Counted from the first letter of the stretch, positions 27,636 through 35,785 are shown. The stretch is DNA of 64,000 bases from Sphingomonas colocasiae (GCF_019880585.1 NZ_JAINVV010000007.1:62001-126000); one strand, 5' to 3'. Translations and numbers: made by a program. Notes: generated by a model from the sequence alone, not told the origin.

Positions 27636-28625
27636 TTACCGGCTGATATCCCCCGCCTCGGCATTCAGATCACCGATACCGCCGATCCACATATCGCCGG
27701 CGATGAAATGCTTCTGCACCGCAGCGGCAAGGCCGAACTCCACCATGCAAGCGGGCTTTTCCCCCGACAACACACCGTGCAGCACGCCCGCCGCGAAGGC
27801 GTCGCCCGCGCCGATCCGGTCGATGATACCGGTCATGGCCACGGCATCCGACACGAAGGCGCCGTCGCGCATGTCGAGCCGCGCCGACAGGCTCTGCCGC
27901 GCCGCGCTTTCGACCTCGCGGCGGGTGGAGGCGATCAGGCGCAGCGACGGGAAGCGGCGGAACGCCGCCAGCGCGGCCTGTCGATCGCGATCGTCCCCGG
28001 CGAACACCTCGCCCGTCATCAGCGTGATATCGCGATGATTGCCGAACAGCAGTTCCGCCTCTCCGGCGAGCGCCGCGAGCAGGCCCGGCGCGTCGCCGCC
28101 CGAAGCGGCCCAGATGCTCGGCCGGTAATTGCAGTCGAGCGAGACGCGCACGCCCGCCGCCCGTGCCGCCCGCGCGACCGCCAGCACCGCCCGCGCGCAC
28201 GCACCGGTCAGCGCCGGGGTGATGCCGGAAAGATGCAGCCAGTCCGCGCCCGCGACCGCATCGGTCCAGTCGATATCGCCCGCCGTTTCGGCGAAGGCCG
28301 ATCCCGTGCGATCATAGACGATCCGGCCGGGCCGTGGCCCCGCGCCCGGCTCAAGCCAGTAAAGCCCCATCCGCCCCGGCCCCCGCAGGATCGGCGCGGT
28401 CTCGACACCCATCAGGCGCAGGCCGTTCGCCGCCCTGTCGCCCAGCATGGTATCGGGCAGGATCGAAAGCATCGCGGCGTCGTGGCCGAGCTGCGCGAGC
28501 GCGCCGAGCACATTCGCCTCCGCCCCGCCGACATGGATATCGAGCGTAGCGCCATGCGCCATCGGCACGCCCATCGGCGACGCCAGCCGCAAGAGAACCT
28601 CACCAAAGCCCAGGATCCGCGTCAT
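27636..28625 (-). CDS. kdgK: 2-keto-3-deoxygluconate kinase, PfkB family
   Basis: A 329-residue ribokinase-family sugar kinase. The N-terminal glycine motif is VGGAEANVLGALAQLG. The family signature DRIGAGDAFAAG holds the catalytic base Asp275. The internal SLDCNYRPSIW is typical of KDG kinases. It phosphorylates the product of ManD to KDPG for the Entner-Doudoroff aldolase. It is the last gene of the long minus-strand operon and overlaps the flavin reductase gene by ATGA, which is unexpected because the rest of that operon is for indole-acetate. A broader role as another PfkB kinase is possible. Confidence 0.85.
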   Translation of the reverse strand: MTRILGFGEVLLRLASPMGVPMAHGATLDIHVGGAEANVLGALAQLGHDAAMLSILPDTMLGDRAANGLRLMGVETAPILRGPGRMGLYWLEPGAGPRPGRIVYDRTGSAFAETAGDIDWTDAVAGADWLHLSGITPALTGACARAVLAVARAARAAGVRVSLDCNYRPSIWAASGGDAPGLLAALAGEAELLFGNHRDITLMTGEVFAGDDRDRQAALAAFRRFPSLRLIASTRREVESAARQSLSARLDMRDGAFVSDAVAMTGIIDRIGAGDAFAAGVLHGVLSGEKPACMVEFGLAAAVQKHFIAGDMWIGGIGDLNAEAGDISR

Positions 28626-29125
28626 GCGCGCATCCCATCCAGCGCCGGGCCGACGCGATGATAGGCGCGGTCGAAATAGATCAGCCCTTCGACATCGTCA
28701 TGGAAACGCGCATCCTCCACCCGGCAGAAGAAGACGCTGTGCGTGCCGACCTCGCTCACCTCCACCAGCCGGCAATCGAGCGCGACCGACGCATCGGCGA
28801 GCACCGGCGCGCCGGTGGCCAATGTTTCCCAAGCCTCTTCGCCGAAACGCTCCGCCATCGTCAGCCCCGATCGCGCGAAGCGTTCGGATACCGGCTGGTG
28901 GCGCGCGGCCAATATATTGACGCACAGCACGCCATTGGCCTTGAGCACCATGTTGGCGTTCGAGGACCGGTTGACGCAGATGAGCAGCGTCGGCGGATCG
29001 TCGGTGACGCTGCACACCGCCGACGCGGTCATGCCGTAGCGCCCGCCCGCGCCATCGGAGGTGATGATCGTCACCGGCGCGCCGAGCCGCGCCATCGCCG
29101 CGCGGAAGATCTGACGGTCGACCAT
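28622..29125 (-). CDS. iacG: Flavin reductase, IacG-like
   Basis: A 167-residue HpaC/DIM6-type NAD(P)H:flavin oxidoreductase: GAPVTIITSDG, MTASAVCSVTDDPPTLLICVN, then VCVNILAARHQPVSERFA, and the His of GTHSVFFCRV. It would supply reduced flavin to the IacA monooxygenase in the first attack on the indole ring. It lies six bases after iacE and overlaps kdgK. In published iac clusters (Pseudomonas, Acinetobacter) iacG follows iacF; here iacF is absent. Confidence 0.82.
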   Translation of the reverse strand: MVDRQIFRAAMARLGAPVTIITSDGAGGRYGMTASAVCSVTDDPPTLLICVNRSSNANMVLKANGVLCVNILAARHQPVSERFARSGLTMAERFGEEAWETLATGAPVLADASVALDCRLVEVSEVGTHSVFFCRVEDARFHDDVEGLIYFDRAYHRVGPALDGMRA

Positions 29126-29131
29126 GGATCG

Positions 29132-29860
29132 TCAGCGCATGAACAGGCCGCCATTCACGTCCCAGGTCGCGCCGGTCGTGAAGGCGGCGGCGGGGGACGC
29201 GAGCTGGACGACCATCGCCGCGACAAAGGCGGGATCGCCCAGGCTGCCCGCCGGAATGCCGGCGACCAGCGCGTCGAGCCTGTCCGCCGGCACCAGGGCG
29301 CGGACCGAAGGCAGGTCGAGCGGCCCCGGCGCGATCGCGTTGACGGTGATTCCGAAGGGCGCGAGATCGCGCGCGAACACCTTGGTCAGCGTGATGATCC
29401 CGCCCTTGGACGCGGCATAATGCGCGCCGGTGGAAGTGCCGCCATTCTGCCCGGCGAGCGAGGCGATATTGACGATCCGGCCGTGGCTGCGGTCGCGGAA
29501 ATACCGGCCGAACACCTGGCTGCCGATGAAGGTGCCGCGCAGATTGACCGCGATCACCGCATCGAATTCCTCCGGGCTGATCTCCAGCACCGGCCGCGCG
29601 ACCGTCATCACCGCATTGTTGACCAGGATCCCGGCCGATCCCCAGGCCGCGACCATCGCGGCCAGCGCCTGTTCGAAGCCCGCCTGTTCGCGCACGTCGA
29701 GCCGCAGCGCCATCGCGCCGTCGCCGAGTTCGCCGGCCAGCGCCGAGGCGGCGTCCATATCGATATCGCCGATCGCGACCTTGTGGCCGGCGGCATGCAG
29801 CGCGCGGACGATCGCGGCGCCCAGCCCCTGCGCCCCGCCGGTGACGAGCGCCGCGCTCAC
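29132..29860 (-). CDS. iacE: Short-chain dehydrogenase, IacE-like
   Basis: A 242-residue SDR with TGGAQGLG (residues 7-14), VNNA, the active-site Ser in IASLAGQ and Tyr-x3-Lys in HYAASKGG. The C-terminus ends TWDVNGGLFMR. It starts at GTG, overlapping the beta-subunit stop codon (GTGA). In indole-3-acetate catabolism IacE is the short-chain reductase acting on early oxidised intermediates after IacA. The assignment rests mainly on gene order, since SDR sequences alone do not fix the substrate. Confidence 0.8.
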   Translation of the reverse strand: MSAALVTGGAQGLGAAIVRALHAAGHKVAIGDIDMDAASALAGELGDGAMALRLDVREQAGFEQALAAMVAAWGSAGILVNNAVMTVARPVLEISPEEFDAVIAVNLRGTFIGSQVFGRYFRDRSHGRIVNIASLAGQNGGTSTGAHYAASKGGIITLTKVFARDLAPFGITVNAIAPGPLDLPSVRALVPADRLDALVAGIPAGSLGDPAFVAAMVVQLASPAAAFTTGATWDVNGGLFMR

Positions 29861-30351
29861 AGCAGATAGCCGATGCCGAACTGGGCATCGTCCGAATTGA
29901 CGAGCTGGACGATCTTGCGATCGAGCGCGATGCCGCCGGGGGTCACGTTCAGCCGATAGGTCACGTCCGCCGCGAGCAGGCGCGTGCGATCATATTTATA
30001 TTCGACGATGTGCATCGCGCAGCGCAGCTTCACCCGTTCGGGCGCGGTCTTGAGCATGACGAAGCGGGAGACGGTGCGCACGGTGCGCGCGGGCGGCGCC
30101 GACGACATCGAGAAGCCCGACAACAGCCGCTTCACGCGCGCCTCACGCATCTCCGCGTCGTCATGCAGGATGTTGAGCGCCCCGGCATGATCATCCACGT
30201 CGCGCTCGATCGGCACGATATATTCGCCTTCGGCCGTCCACAGCTTCAGCCATTCGCGATAGTCGAGCCGGTCGAGCATGTCGGCTTCGCGCCAGATGAA
30301 TTCCTGCGCCCCGGCCATCGAAATGCCGGCGGTGGCCATGTCGACGCTCAT
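29857..30351 (-). CDS. iacD: Aromatic-ring-hydroxylating dioxygenase beta subunit, IacD-like
   Basis: A 164-residue small subunit with the cystatin/NTF2-like fold of ring-hydroxylating dioxygenases: FIWREADMLDRLDYREWLKLW, then YIVPIERD, and ending FGIGYLL. I set the start at ATG 30351, which overlaps the alpha-subunit stop (ATGA); the open frame extends seven codons further. It has no redox centre and stabilises the alpha subunit hexamer. It is encoded directly after the Rieske alpha subunit as expected. Confidence 0.87.
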   Translation of the reverse strand: MSVDMATAGISMAGAQEFIWREADMLDRLDYREWLKLWTAEGEYIVPIERDVDDHAGALNILHDDAEMREARVKRLLSGFSMSSAPPARTVRTVSRFVMLKTAPERVKLRCAMHIVEYKYDRTRLLAADVTYRLNVTPGGIALDRKIVQLVNSDDAQFGIGYLL

Positions 30352-31601
30352 GCCGTCATCATCCTTTTCCACATCTGATAGGCGGCACGCATGCCGGTTT
30401 CGGCGCTGACGTCGCCGGCTTCATGGCCGGGCTCGGGCCGCCCGTCCGGCGCATCGACGCCGCGGTTGAGCATCACCCAGAGCGCGTCGCCGGCGGCGGC
30501 ACCGCGCTGGACGCGCTCCCACCCCTCGGCATCGTCGGGCGTGCCGAAGCCCATCGGCCCCTGGAAATGCTCGTGCAGCCGCAGCCGCGCCCGGTTGGCC
30601 GCTTCCGGGCCGCCATCCATGCCGATCGCGATATGCTGGATCTCGGTCTCGTTCACCGCCACCGGGCGCAGCACGCGGAAGAACGCCATCGAACAGGCGA
30701 CATTGGGGAACAGGTTCAGGTTGAAACCGCTGCCGCCGACGGCGCGGACGATGCGGCGCACCTGATCATCGTCATGGCCCTCCGCCGCCAGTTCGGCCGC
30801 GAGCGCCGCGAAGCGATCGGGGATCGGCGCGTCGAGATTCTCCTCCAGATCGATCAGATCGGGGATCATCACCATCACGCTATGGCCGTTGCCCAGATCC
30901 TCCACCCAGCCGCCCTGGCCGAGCACGTCCATCAGATTCTCGGTGTCCTCGTCGAGCGAGGACAGGAAGGTCTTGTGGACGATCGGGAAATGATAGGCGT
31001 CGGTGGTGTTCTCGAGCTGGATCTTCCAGTTGCCGGGAAAGCGGAAGCGATGTTCGCCCAGCGTCTTCACGCCGAAGCCCGCGCCCTGCTTCATGAACAG
31101 GTCGATCCATTTGCGCGCGGGGCCAAGCCATTCGGCCAGCGGCATGATCGCGTCGTCGAACGTCGCGAAGATCATGCCGTTATAGCATTCGGTGCGCAGC
31201 GCGATCAGCGAATGATCGGCCTTGTCGACGGGCTCGCGATAGCCATCGGCGAAGGGCACCTTGCGCAAGCCGCCGTCCACATCATAGCTCCAGCCATGAT
31301 AGGGGCAGACGAACACGCTGGCCTTGCCCTTCTTCCTTTCGCAGACGCTCGCGGCGCGGTGGCGGCAGCGATTGAGCAGGACATGGACCGCGCCCGCCTT
31401 GTCGCGCGTCACGATCACGGGCTGGCGGCCGACATGGGCGGTCTTGAAACTGTTGGCGCCGGGCAGTTCGCTGTCATGCCCCACCCAGATCCAGGCCTGT
31501 TTGAAGATCCGCTCCATCTCGTCATCGAAAATCGCGGGATCGCGATAGAGCATGGTGTGGACGCGATCGTCGCGCACCAGCGCGGCATAGTCTTCAGTCA
31601 T
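30348..31601 (-). CDS. iacC: Rieske ring-hydroxylating dioxygenase alpha subunit, IacC-like
   Basis: A 417-residue catalytic subunit. The Rieske cluster ligands are Cys79-x-His81 and Cys99-x2-His102 (CRHRAAS, CPYHGWSY). The mononuclear iron site has Asp201, His204 and His209 (DAYHFPIVH). It oxygenates an oxidised indole-acetate intermediate on the route to catechol. It is flanked by the SnoaL-like iacI and the beta subunit, both overlapping by ATGA. The electron donor IacF (ferredoxin/reductase) is not encoded in this window and must come from elsewhere. Confidence 0.9.
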   Translation of the reverse strand: MTEDYAALVRDDRVHTMLYRDPAIFDDEMERIFKQAWIWVGHDSELPGANSFKTAHVGRQPVIVTRDKAGAVHVLLNRCRHRAASVCERKKGKASVFVCPYHGWSYDVDGGLRKVPFADGYREPVDKADHSLIALRTECYNGMIFATFDDAIMPLAEWLGPARKWIDLFMKQGAGFGVKTLGEHRFRFPGNWKIQLENTTDAYHFPIVHKTFLSSLDEDTENLMDVLGQGGWVEDLGNGHSVMVMIPDLIDLEENLDAPIPDRFAALAAELAAEGHDDDQVRRIVRAVGGSGFNLNLFPNVACSMAFFRVLRPVAVNETEIQHIAIGMDGGPEAANRARLRLHEHFQGPMGFGTPDDAEGWERVQRGAAAGDALWVMLNRGVDAPDGRPEPGHEAGDVSAETGMRAAYQMWKRMMTA

Positions 31602-32134
31602 TGCTGGCCTCCTTGTTGCGCGGCGGGAACGGGAATGGTCTCGGCGTCGCTCCAGTGATCGACGCGGCGGGAAAAGATGTTCTCGGTCCGGAAATCGGCG
31701 ATGCGCCAGCGCCCGTCCTCGCGCGCGAACCCCACAGTCAGCGCGGCGCTGCGCAGATCGGCGCTGTCGTCATGATAGGTCGAGCATTGCAGCATCATCC
31801 AGCGGCCGGTCGCGGTCTCGCCCGCCACCTCGATCGCCTCGGCCGAGAAGAAATGGCCGGTCATCCGGAAATGCGGCACCGGCGCGCAATAGCCCGCGAT
31901 CATCTCCACGATCGCGGCGCGCCCGCGATAGCCGCCGAACGCGGCCTGATAGCGCCCCTTGCCCTGCCACACCGCGTCGCGCGTGAAGAGCTCGCCCAGC
32001 GCCTCCAGATCGGTATCGGGGCCCAGCCGGTCGCAGATCCGGAAATACGCCGCCATCACCCGGCGCACCGCGCTTTCCGCCTCGAGCGTGTCGAGACGGG
32101 CGGACAGGCGGGCAAGCTCGTCGGTCTGGCTCAT
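31598..32134 (-). CDS. iacI: SnoaL-like (NTF2-fold) protein, IacI-like
   Basis: A 178-residue SnoaL_4-type protein. I used ATG 32134, which overlaps the iacB stop (ATGA), although the frame is open 20 codons upstream. The visible core is LFTRDAVWQGKGRYQAAFGGYRGRAAIVEMI, then HFRMTGHFFSAEAIEVAGETATGRWMML and WRIADFRTENIF (parts of residues 50-165). The family covers small cyclases, isomerases and dioxygenase beta-like accessory proteins. In iac clusters this gene sits between iacB and iacC, exactly as here. Its biochemical step is not settled. Confidence 0.8.
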   Translation of the reverse strand: MSQTDELARLSARLDTLEAESAVRRVMAAYFRICDRLGPDTDLEALGELFTRDAVWQGKGRYQAAFGGYRGRAAIVEMIAGYCAPVPHFRMTGHFFSAEAIEVAGETATGRWMMLQCSTYHDDSADLRSAALTVGFAREDGRWRIADFRTENIFSRRVDHWSDAETIPVPAAQQGGQQ

Positions 32135-32487
32135 GCCGGTTCGGGCATCGCCAGCTCGCGGCCCATGCGGGCCTCGACGCGGATATATTTCCACAGCCGA
32201 TGCTCGCCCACCTCGATCGTGCGGAACAGGTTGCAGGCCGAGATCACGGTTTCGCGATCGACGACATCGGCCAGGATGTAGAAGGTCCAGGGCCAGCCTG
32301 TGGGCGAGGTGCCGACCATCGTCTCGTCATCGTCCATCGTGCCGATCACGGTGACGCCGGGCATCTCGCGGATCGTCTTGGTCAGCAGGCCTGCGGCCTG
32401 AAGCACCATCGGGATCTGGGCGCTCGGCAGGTCGAAAAAGGGCTGGAGCACGGCGCCGCAGAACAGCGTGCGAATGGGCTTGGTCAT
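32131..32487 (-). CDS. iacB: IacB-like protein of indole-acetate catabolism
   Basis: A 118-residue soluble protein with no standard enzyme motif. I relate it to IacB from its size, from segments such as IRTLFCGAVLQPFFDLPS, GTMDDDETMVGTSPTGWPW and LWKYIRVEARMGR, and from its position between iacA and iacI. The ferredoxin-like alternation of strands and helices suggests a dimeric alpha/beta barrel fold. AAGGA precedes the ATG. IacB's exact role is not known to me. Confidence 0.78.
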   Translation of the reverse strand: MTKPIRTLFCGAVLQPFFDLPSAQIPMVLQAAGLLTKTIREMPGVTVIGTMDDDETMVGTSPTGWPWTFYILADVVDRETVISACNLFRTIEVGEHRLWKYIRVEARMGRELAMPEPA

Positions 32488-32506
32488 GCAAGGATCCTTT
32501 CAGCGA

Positions 32507-33625
32507 TCAGGGGAAGCCCGGGGGCGAATCGAGGCCCAGCAGCACGCGGCCCGCGCTCTGCCAGGTGCCTTCGGACAGGAAGGCGTGCTGCACGACCACC
32601 ATCGCATCCTGCACATGCCGCGCGATCGGATGGTCGGCATAGATGCCCGTGGTGCCGGACAGGGTGAACGCCGCGTGCGCCACATCGGAGCCCACCCGCG
32701 CGGCATGGCTGGCGGCCAGGCGGATCAGGTTGATGTCCTCGATCGCCAGCGCCTCTCCGGCGACGAGCTTCGTCCAGGCCGTTTCGGTCGCGTCGTAGAA
32801 GAATGCGCGCGCCGATCGCAGCGCCGCCTCGGCCTTGGCGATCTCGATCTGGACATAGGCGCGATCGGCCAGCACCGGCGCGCCGGTGATCGAGCCGCGC
32901 CCGCCCGCCATCCGCGTGATCTCGTCCAGCGCGGCGCGCGCCACGCCCAGCCCGACAATGGCGAGCACCTGCGCGGCGAACGCCATCGACGGATAGCGAT
33001 AAAGCGGATTGGTGAGCGTCGCCGCGCTGCCGCGCACGAAGGTCCAGTGTTCCGGCACCACGACATTTTCGACCACCAGATCGTGGCTGCCCGTGCCCGC
33101 CAGCCCGATCACGTTCCAATTGGGCGCGATCGTCACGCTCTTCGCGGGCATCACCGCCATGCGCGGCAGGCCGGATGCCGGCCCGCCCTCCACCTTGATG
33201 CCGACGCCGATCAGGTCCGCGCCGGTCGATCCGCTGCCGAACTTCCACGTGCCCGAAACCTTCAGCCCGCCATCGACGGGGAATGCCGGCTGTGGCGGGA
33301 ACAGCCCGCCCGCGAAGACCACATCGGGGCCGTCGGCATAGATTTCGGCGATGGTCTCGCGCGGCAGCGCCGCCAGATAGAGCGCGGACACGCCGAAGCT
33401 CGCCACCCATCCGGCCGAGCCGTCGGCGGTCGCGATCGTCTCGATCAGCCGGAGGAACTCGGCCGGCGATTTCTCGTCGCCGCCGAACTCCCTCGCCACC
33501 AGCGCGCGATAGACGCCGGCCGCCTTGAACTTCGCGACGATATCGGCGGGCATCTGGCGGGCCGCGCCGAACGCCGCGCGGCGCGCGGCCAGTTCGTCGA
33601 GCAGGCCTGTCAGCGCGTCACTCAT
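32507..33625 (-). CDS. iacA: IacA-like flavin-dependent monooxygenase (acyl-CoA dehydrogenase fold)
   Basis: A 372-residue protein of the acyl-CoA dehydrogenase fold, group D two-component monooxygenase type. The start is ATG 33625 behind AGGAGGAGAGG. Landmarks are GWVASFGVSALYLAALP, TWKFGSGSTGADLIGVG, NWNVIGLAGTGSHDLVVENV, and the C-terminal SGTTGIYADHPIARHVQD. The usual catalytic Glu of CoA dehydrogenases is not evident, consistent with hydroxylation instead of dehydrogenation. With reduced flavin from IacG it would oxidise the indole ring of indole-3-acetate. It overlaps iacH by eight bases. Confidence 0.87.
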   Translation of the reverse strand: MSDALTGLLDELAARRAAFGAARQMPADIVAKFKAAGVYRALVAREFGGDEKSPAEFLRLIETIATADGSAGWVASFGVSALYLAALPRETIAEIYADGPDVVFAGGLFPPQPAFPVDGGLKVSGTWKFGSGSTGADLIGVGIKVEGGPASGLPRMAVMPAKSVTIAPNWNVIGLAGTGSHDLVVENVVVPEHWTFVRGSAATLTNPLYRYPSMAFAAQVLAIVGLGVARAALDEITRMAGGRGSITGAPVLADRAYVQIEIAKAEAALRSARAFFYDATETAWTKLVAGEALAIEDINLIRLAASHAARVGSDVAHAAFTLSGTTGIYADHPIARHVQDAMVVVQHAFLSEGTWQSAGRVLLGLDSPPGFP

Positions 33626-34784
33626 CTTCCTCTCCTCCTGGGATTTCGAGCCAGCGCGCCGCCGCGCACAGCGCCGCGTCACCGCCGCGCCGGCCGACGA
33701 GCTGGATGCCGGCGGGCAGGCCGTTCGCGGCCATAACCGGCATGGTGAGCGCGGGATGGCCCGAGAGATTGAATGGCCGGACAAAGCCGGTGAGCCCGCC
33801 GATCGCCGCGCGCGGATCGGTCGCCTCGGCAAGCGTGGGCGGAAAGCCGGGCATGGTGGGCAGCACCAGCGCATCGACCTGCGCCAGCACCGCATCCACT
33901 TCCGCCGCGAAGGCGGCGCGCACCTGCCCGGCCGCGCCGAGCTGGTCCGGCGTGATCCGGCCGGCGGCCCGCAGCCGCTCGCGGATGTCCGCGCCCAGCC
34001 CGTCCGCGTCCGCGAACATGCCGTATGCGGCGAAGGTTTCCGCCGCGATGATGGTGAGCCCGGCATCGAAGGCGGCCGCCATGCCGGGAAGCGCCACGGG
34101 CACGATCGCGCATCCCGAAGCAGCGAGCCGGCCATCGACCGCGCGCTTGACCTCCGCATCCGCATCGACCGCGACCCAGCCCAGCCGTGGCGGCGCATCG
34201 AGCGCATCCACGGCGAAGCCGGGATCGAGCATCGCCATGGCGCGTTCGATCGTCGCCAGATCGCGCGCGAACGGCCCGACGCAATCGAGCGAGCTTTCCG
34301 CCGGCATCACGCCGCGCCGGCTGATCCGCCCGAAGCTGGGCTTCAGCCCGTAAACGCCGCAGCACGCGGCGGGCACGCGGATCGACCCGCCGGTATCGGT
34401 GCCGAGCGCGAAATCGCACAGCCCCGCCGCCACCGCCGCCGCCGAACCGCTGGAGGAACCGCCGGGAATGCGATCGGGCCAGCGCGGATTGAGCGGCGTG
34501 CCCGTCCAGCCGTTGATCCCGGTCACGCCATAGGCGAGTTCGTGCATATTGGCCTTGCCGACGATCCGGCAGCCCGCATCGAGCAGCGCACGGACGACAT
34601 CGGCATGATCGCGGGCGGGCGGCGCATCGGCGAACAGCCGGCTGCCGCCGCGCGTGGGCAGTCCGGCGATGTCGATCGAGTCCTTGATCGCGACGCGCGG
34701 CGTATCCCCACCGCGCGCGGCGGGGCCATCCAGCACGAAGGACTGAACCAGGATCGCATCCGCCGTGGCGCCATTTTCACCCAT
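33618..34784 (-). CDS. iacH: Amidase-signature hydrolase, IacH-like
   Basis: A 388-residue amidase-signature enzyme. The catalytic triad region is clear: Lys34 (VAIKDSID), the Ser cluster at about 110-112 (PGGSSSGSAAA) and the nucleophile Ser134 (GTDTGGSIRVP). I chose ATG 34784, preceded by AAGGCGGGC; a TTG at 34829 would add 15 residues but lacks a ribosome site. It is the first gene of the iac-type operon, matching the published order H-A-B-I-C-D-E. It may hydrolyse an amide intermediate or indole-acetamide-type conjugates. Confidence 0.83.
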   Translation of the reverse strand: MGENGATADAILVQSFVLDGPAARGGDTPRVAIKDSIDIAGLPTRGGSRLFADAPPARDHADVVRALLDAGCRIVGKANMHELAYGVTGINGWTGTPLNPRWPDRIPGGSSSGSAAAVAAGLCDFALGTDTGGSIRVPAACCGVYGLKPSFGRISRRGVMPAESSLDCVGPFARDLATIERAMAMLDPGFAVDALDAPPRLGWVAVDADAEVKRAVDGRLAASGCAIVPVALPGMAAAFDAGLTIIAAETFAAYGMFADADGLGADIRERLRAAGRITPDQLGAAGQVRAAFAAEVDAVLAQVDALVLPTMPGFPPTLAEATDPRAAIGGLTGFVRPFNLSGHPALTMPVMAANGLPAGIQLVGRRGGDAALCAAARWLEIPGGEEDE

Positions 34785-34889
34785 GCCCGCCTTGTACCGG
34801 GCGGCCGCATGGATGACCTGATCATTCAATTCATGGCGGCCATTAGCTTCGTTGAAGCATCAGCGGCGGTTCGAGAAAGCCGTTACCGG

Positions 34890-34991
34890 CCCGCTCCCCC
34901 GCCCAACCTCCCGATCCAGTATCATCCGGTCGGGCGGGTGGGGGGGGGGGCGGGGCGGTGCCGCCGCCGGAAAGCGCTCTTCCGCGCTTTC
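34890..34991. other. Leader of the iac operon: GC hairpin, G11 tract and stem-loop
   Basis: This gap separates iacH from the upstream methyltransferase stop. It holds an imperfect hairpin (CCCGCTCCCCCG side at 34890, GGGCGGGTGGG side near 34933) containing a run of 11 G at 34940-34950. A second perfect stem follows, GAAAGCGC/GCGCTTTC at 34970-34977 and 34984-34991, probably the methyltransferase terminator read on the minus strand. The G tract lies where the operon promoter should be. I see no confident -35/-10 pair. Confidence 0.55.
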
Positions 34992-35007
34992 TCAGACCAA
35001 CTCTCCC

Positions 35008-35712
35008 TCAGGCGTAGCCCACCCAGCCGCGAAAGCTGAATGCCGCGTAGAAGAGTTCGACATTGGAGAAGCCGGCTTCGCGCAGGATCGCCTCGTCCTG
35101 CTCCGGCGCCAGGATCACGGTCTGCGCATCGACCGCGGCGCGCGCGTTCAGCGCCTTTTCCGGATCCAGGCCGGATGCGACGGTGAAGGCGGAGTAGCGC
35201 GACAGCCAGCGCGCGCGTGCGCCATCGGCCTGCGGAAAGCCGAGATGCGCGACAACGAAGGGCGCGCCGGGCCGGAGGCGCCGGTGGATGGCGGCCGCCG
35301 CCCCGCGCCGTTCCGCGATCGACATGAAATGCATGGTGAGCAGGCAGGTCGCGGCATCGAAAGGCCCGGTCGGCGCATCATCGGCATAGCCCCGATGCAG
35401 ACGCGCGCGCGACGCCAGCGGCCCCATCGTCCGCTCCGCCAGCGCGAGCATCTCCGCCGACGGATCGACGCCATCGAAGCTCCAGCCGGGCCGCGCCCCG
35501 GCGAACGCCGCGAGTTCGAGCCCGCCGCCGGCGCCAAGGACAAGGATCCGCGCCTGTTCGGGCACGCGTTCGGCGATCAGCAGTTCGGCCATGCGCTGCA
35601 TGGCGCTGTAGCCGGGCACGAAGCGCGGCGGCCCCTCGGCATAGCGGGCCACCGCCTCCGGATCGGAGAAATGCGCCTGTGGCGCGGTCGAGGCTGTTTG
35701 ATCGGCTTTCAT
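35008..35712 (-). CDS. Class I SAM-dependent methyltransferase
   Basis: A 234-residue Rossmann methyltransferase. Motif I is ILVLGAGGGLELAAF (near residue 56), followed by the acidic FDGVDPSAEML, then FDAATCLLTMHFM and LRPGAPFVVAHLG. It resembles the generic methyltransf_11/25 group found beside many small regulators. I set the start at ATG 35712; the frame is open 12 codons further, through a palindrome. The substrate is unknown. Expression is probably governed by the palindrome TGTAATGTTACA just before the start. Confidence 0.85.
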   Translation of the reverse strand: MKADQTASTAPQAHFSDPEAVARYAEGPPRFVPGYSAMQRMAELLIAERVPEQARILVLGAGGGLELAAFAGARPGWSFDGVDPSAEMLALAERTMGPLASRARLHRGYADDAPTGPFDAATCLLTMHFMSIAERRGAAAAIHRRLRPGAPFVVAHLGFPQADGARARWLSRYSAFTVASGLDPEKALNARAAVDAQTVILAPEQDEAILREAGFSNVELFYAAFSFRGWVGYA

Positions 35713-35718
35713 GAAACT

Positions 35719-35730
35719 TGTAATGTTACA
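35719..35730. promoter_or_regulatory. Palindromic operator candidate before methyltransferase gene
   Basis: TGTAA-TG-TTACA is a perfect 12-base inverted repeat seven bases upstream of the chosen ATG, flanked on both sides by the direct repeat CATGAAA. The form and AT content are typical of TetR-family operators. No TetR gene is adjacent, so the regulator would act from elsewhere. Confidence 0.5.
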
Positions 35731-35785
35731 TGAAAGCGCGGACGTCAAGACCGCCCCTGCGGCGGGGTCTCGATCGGGGATGGGG

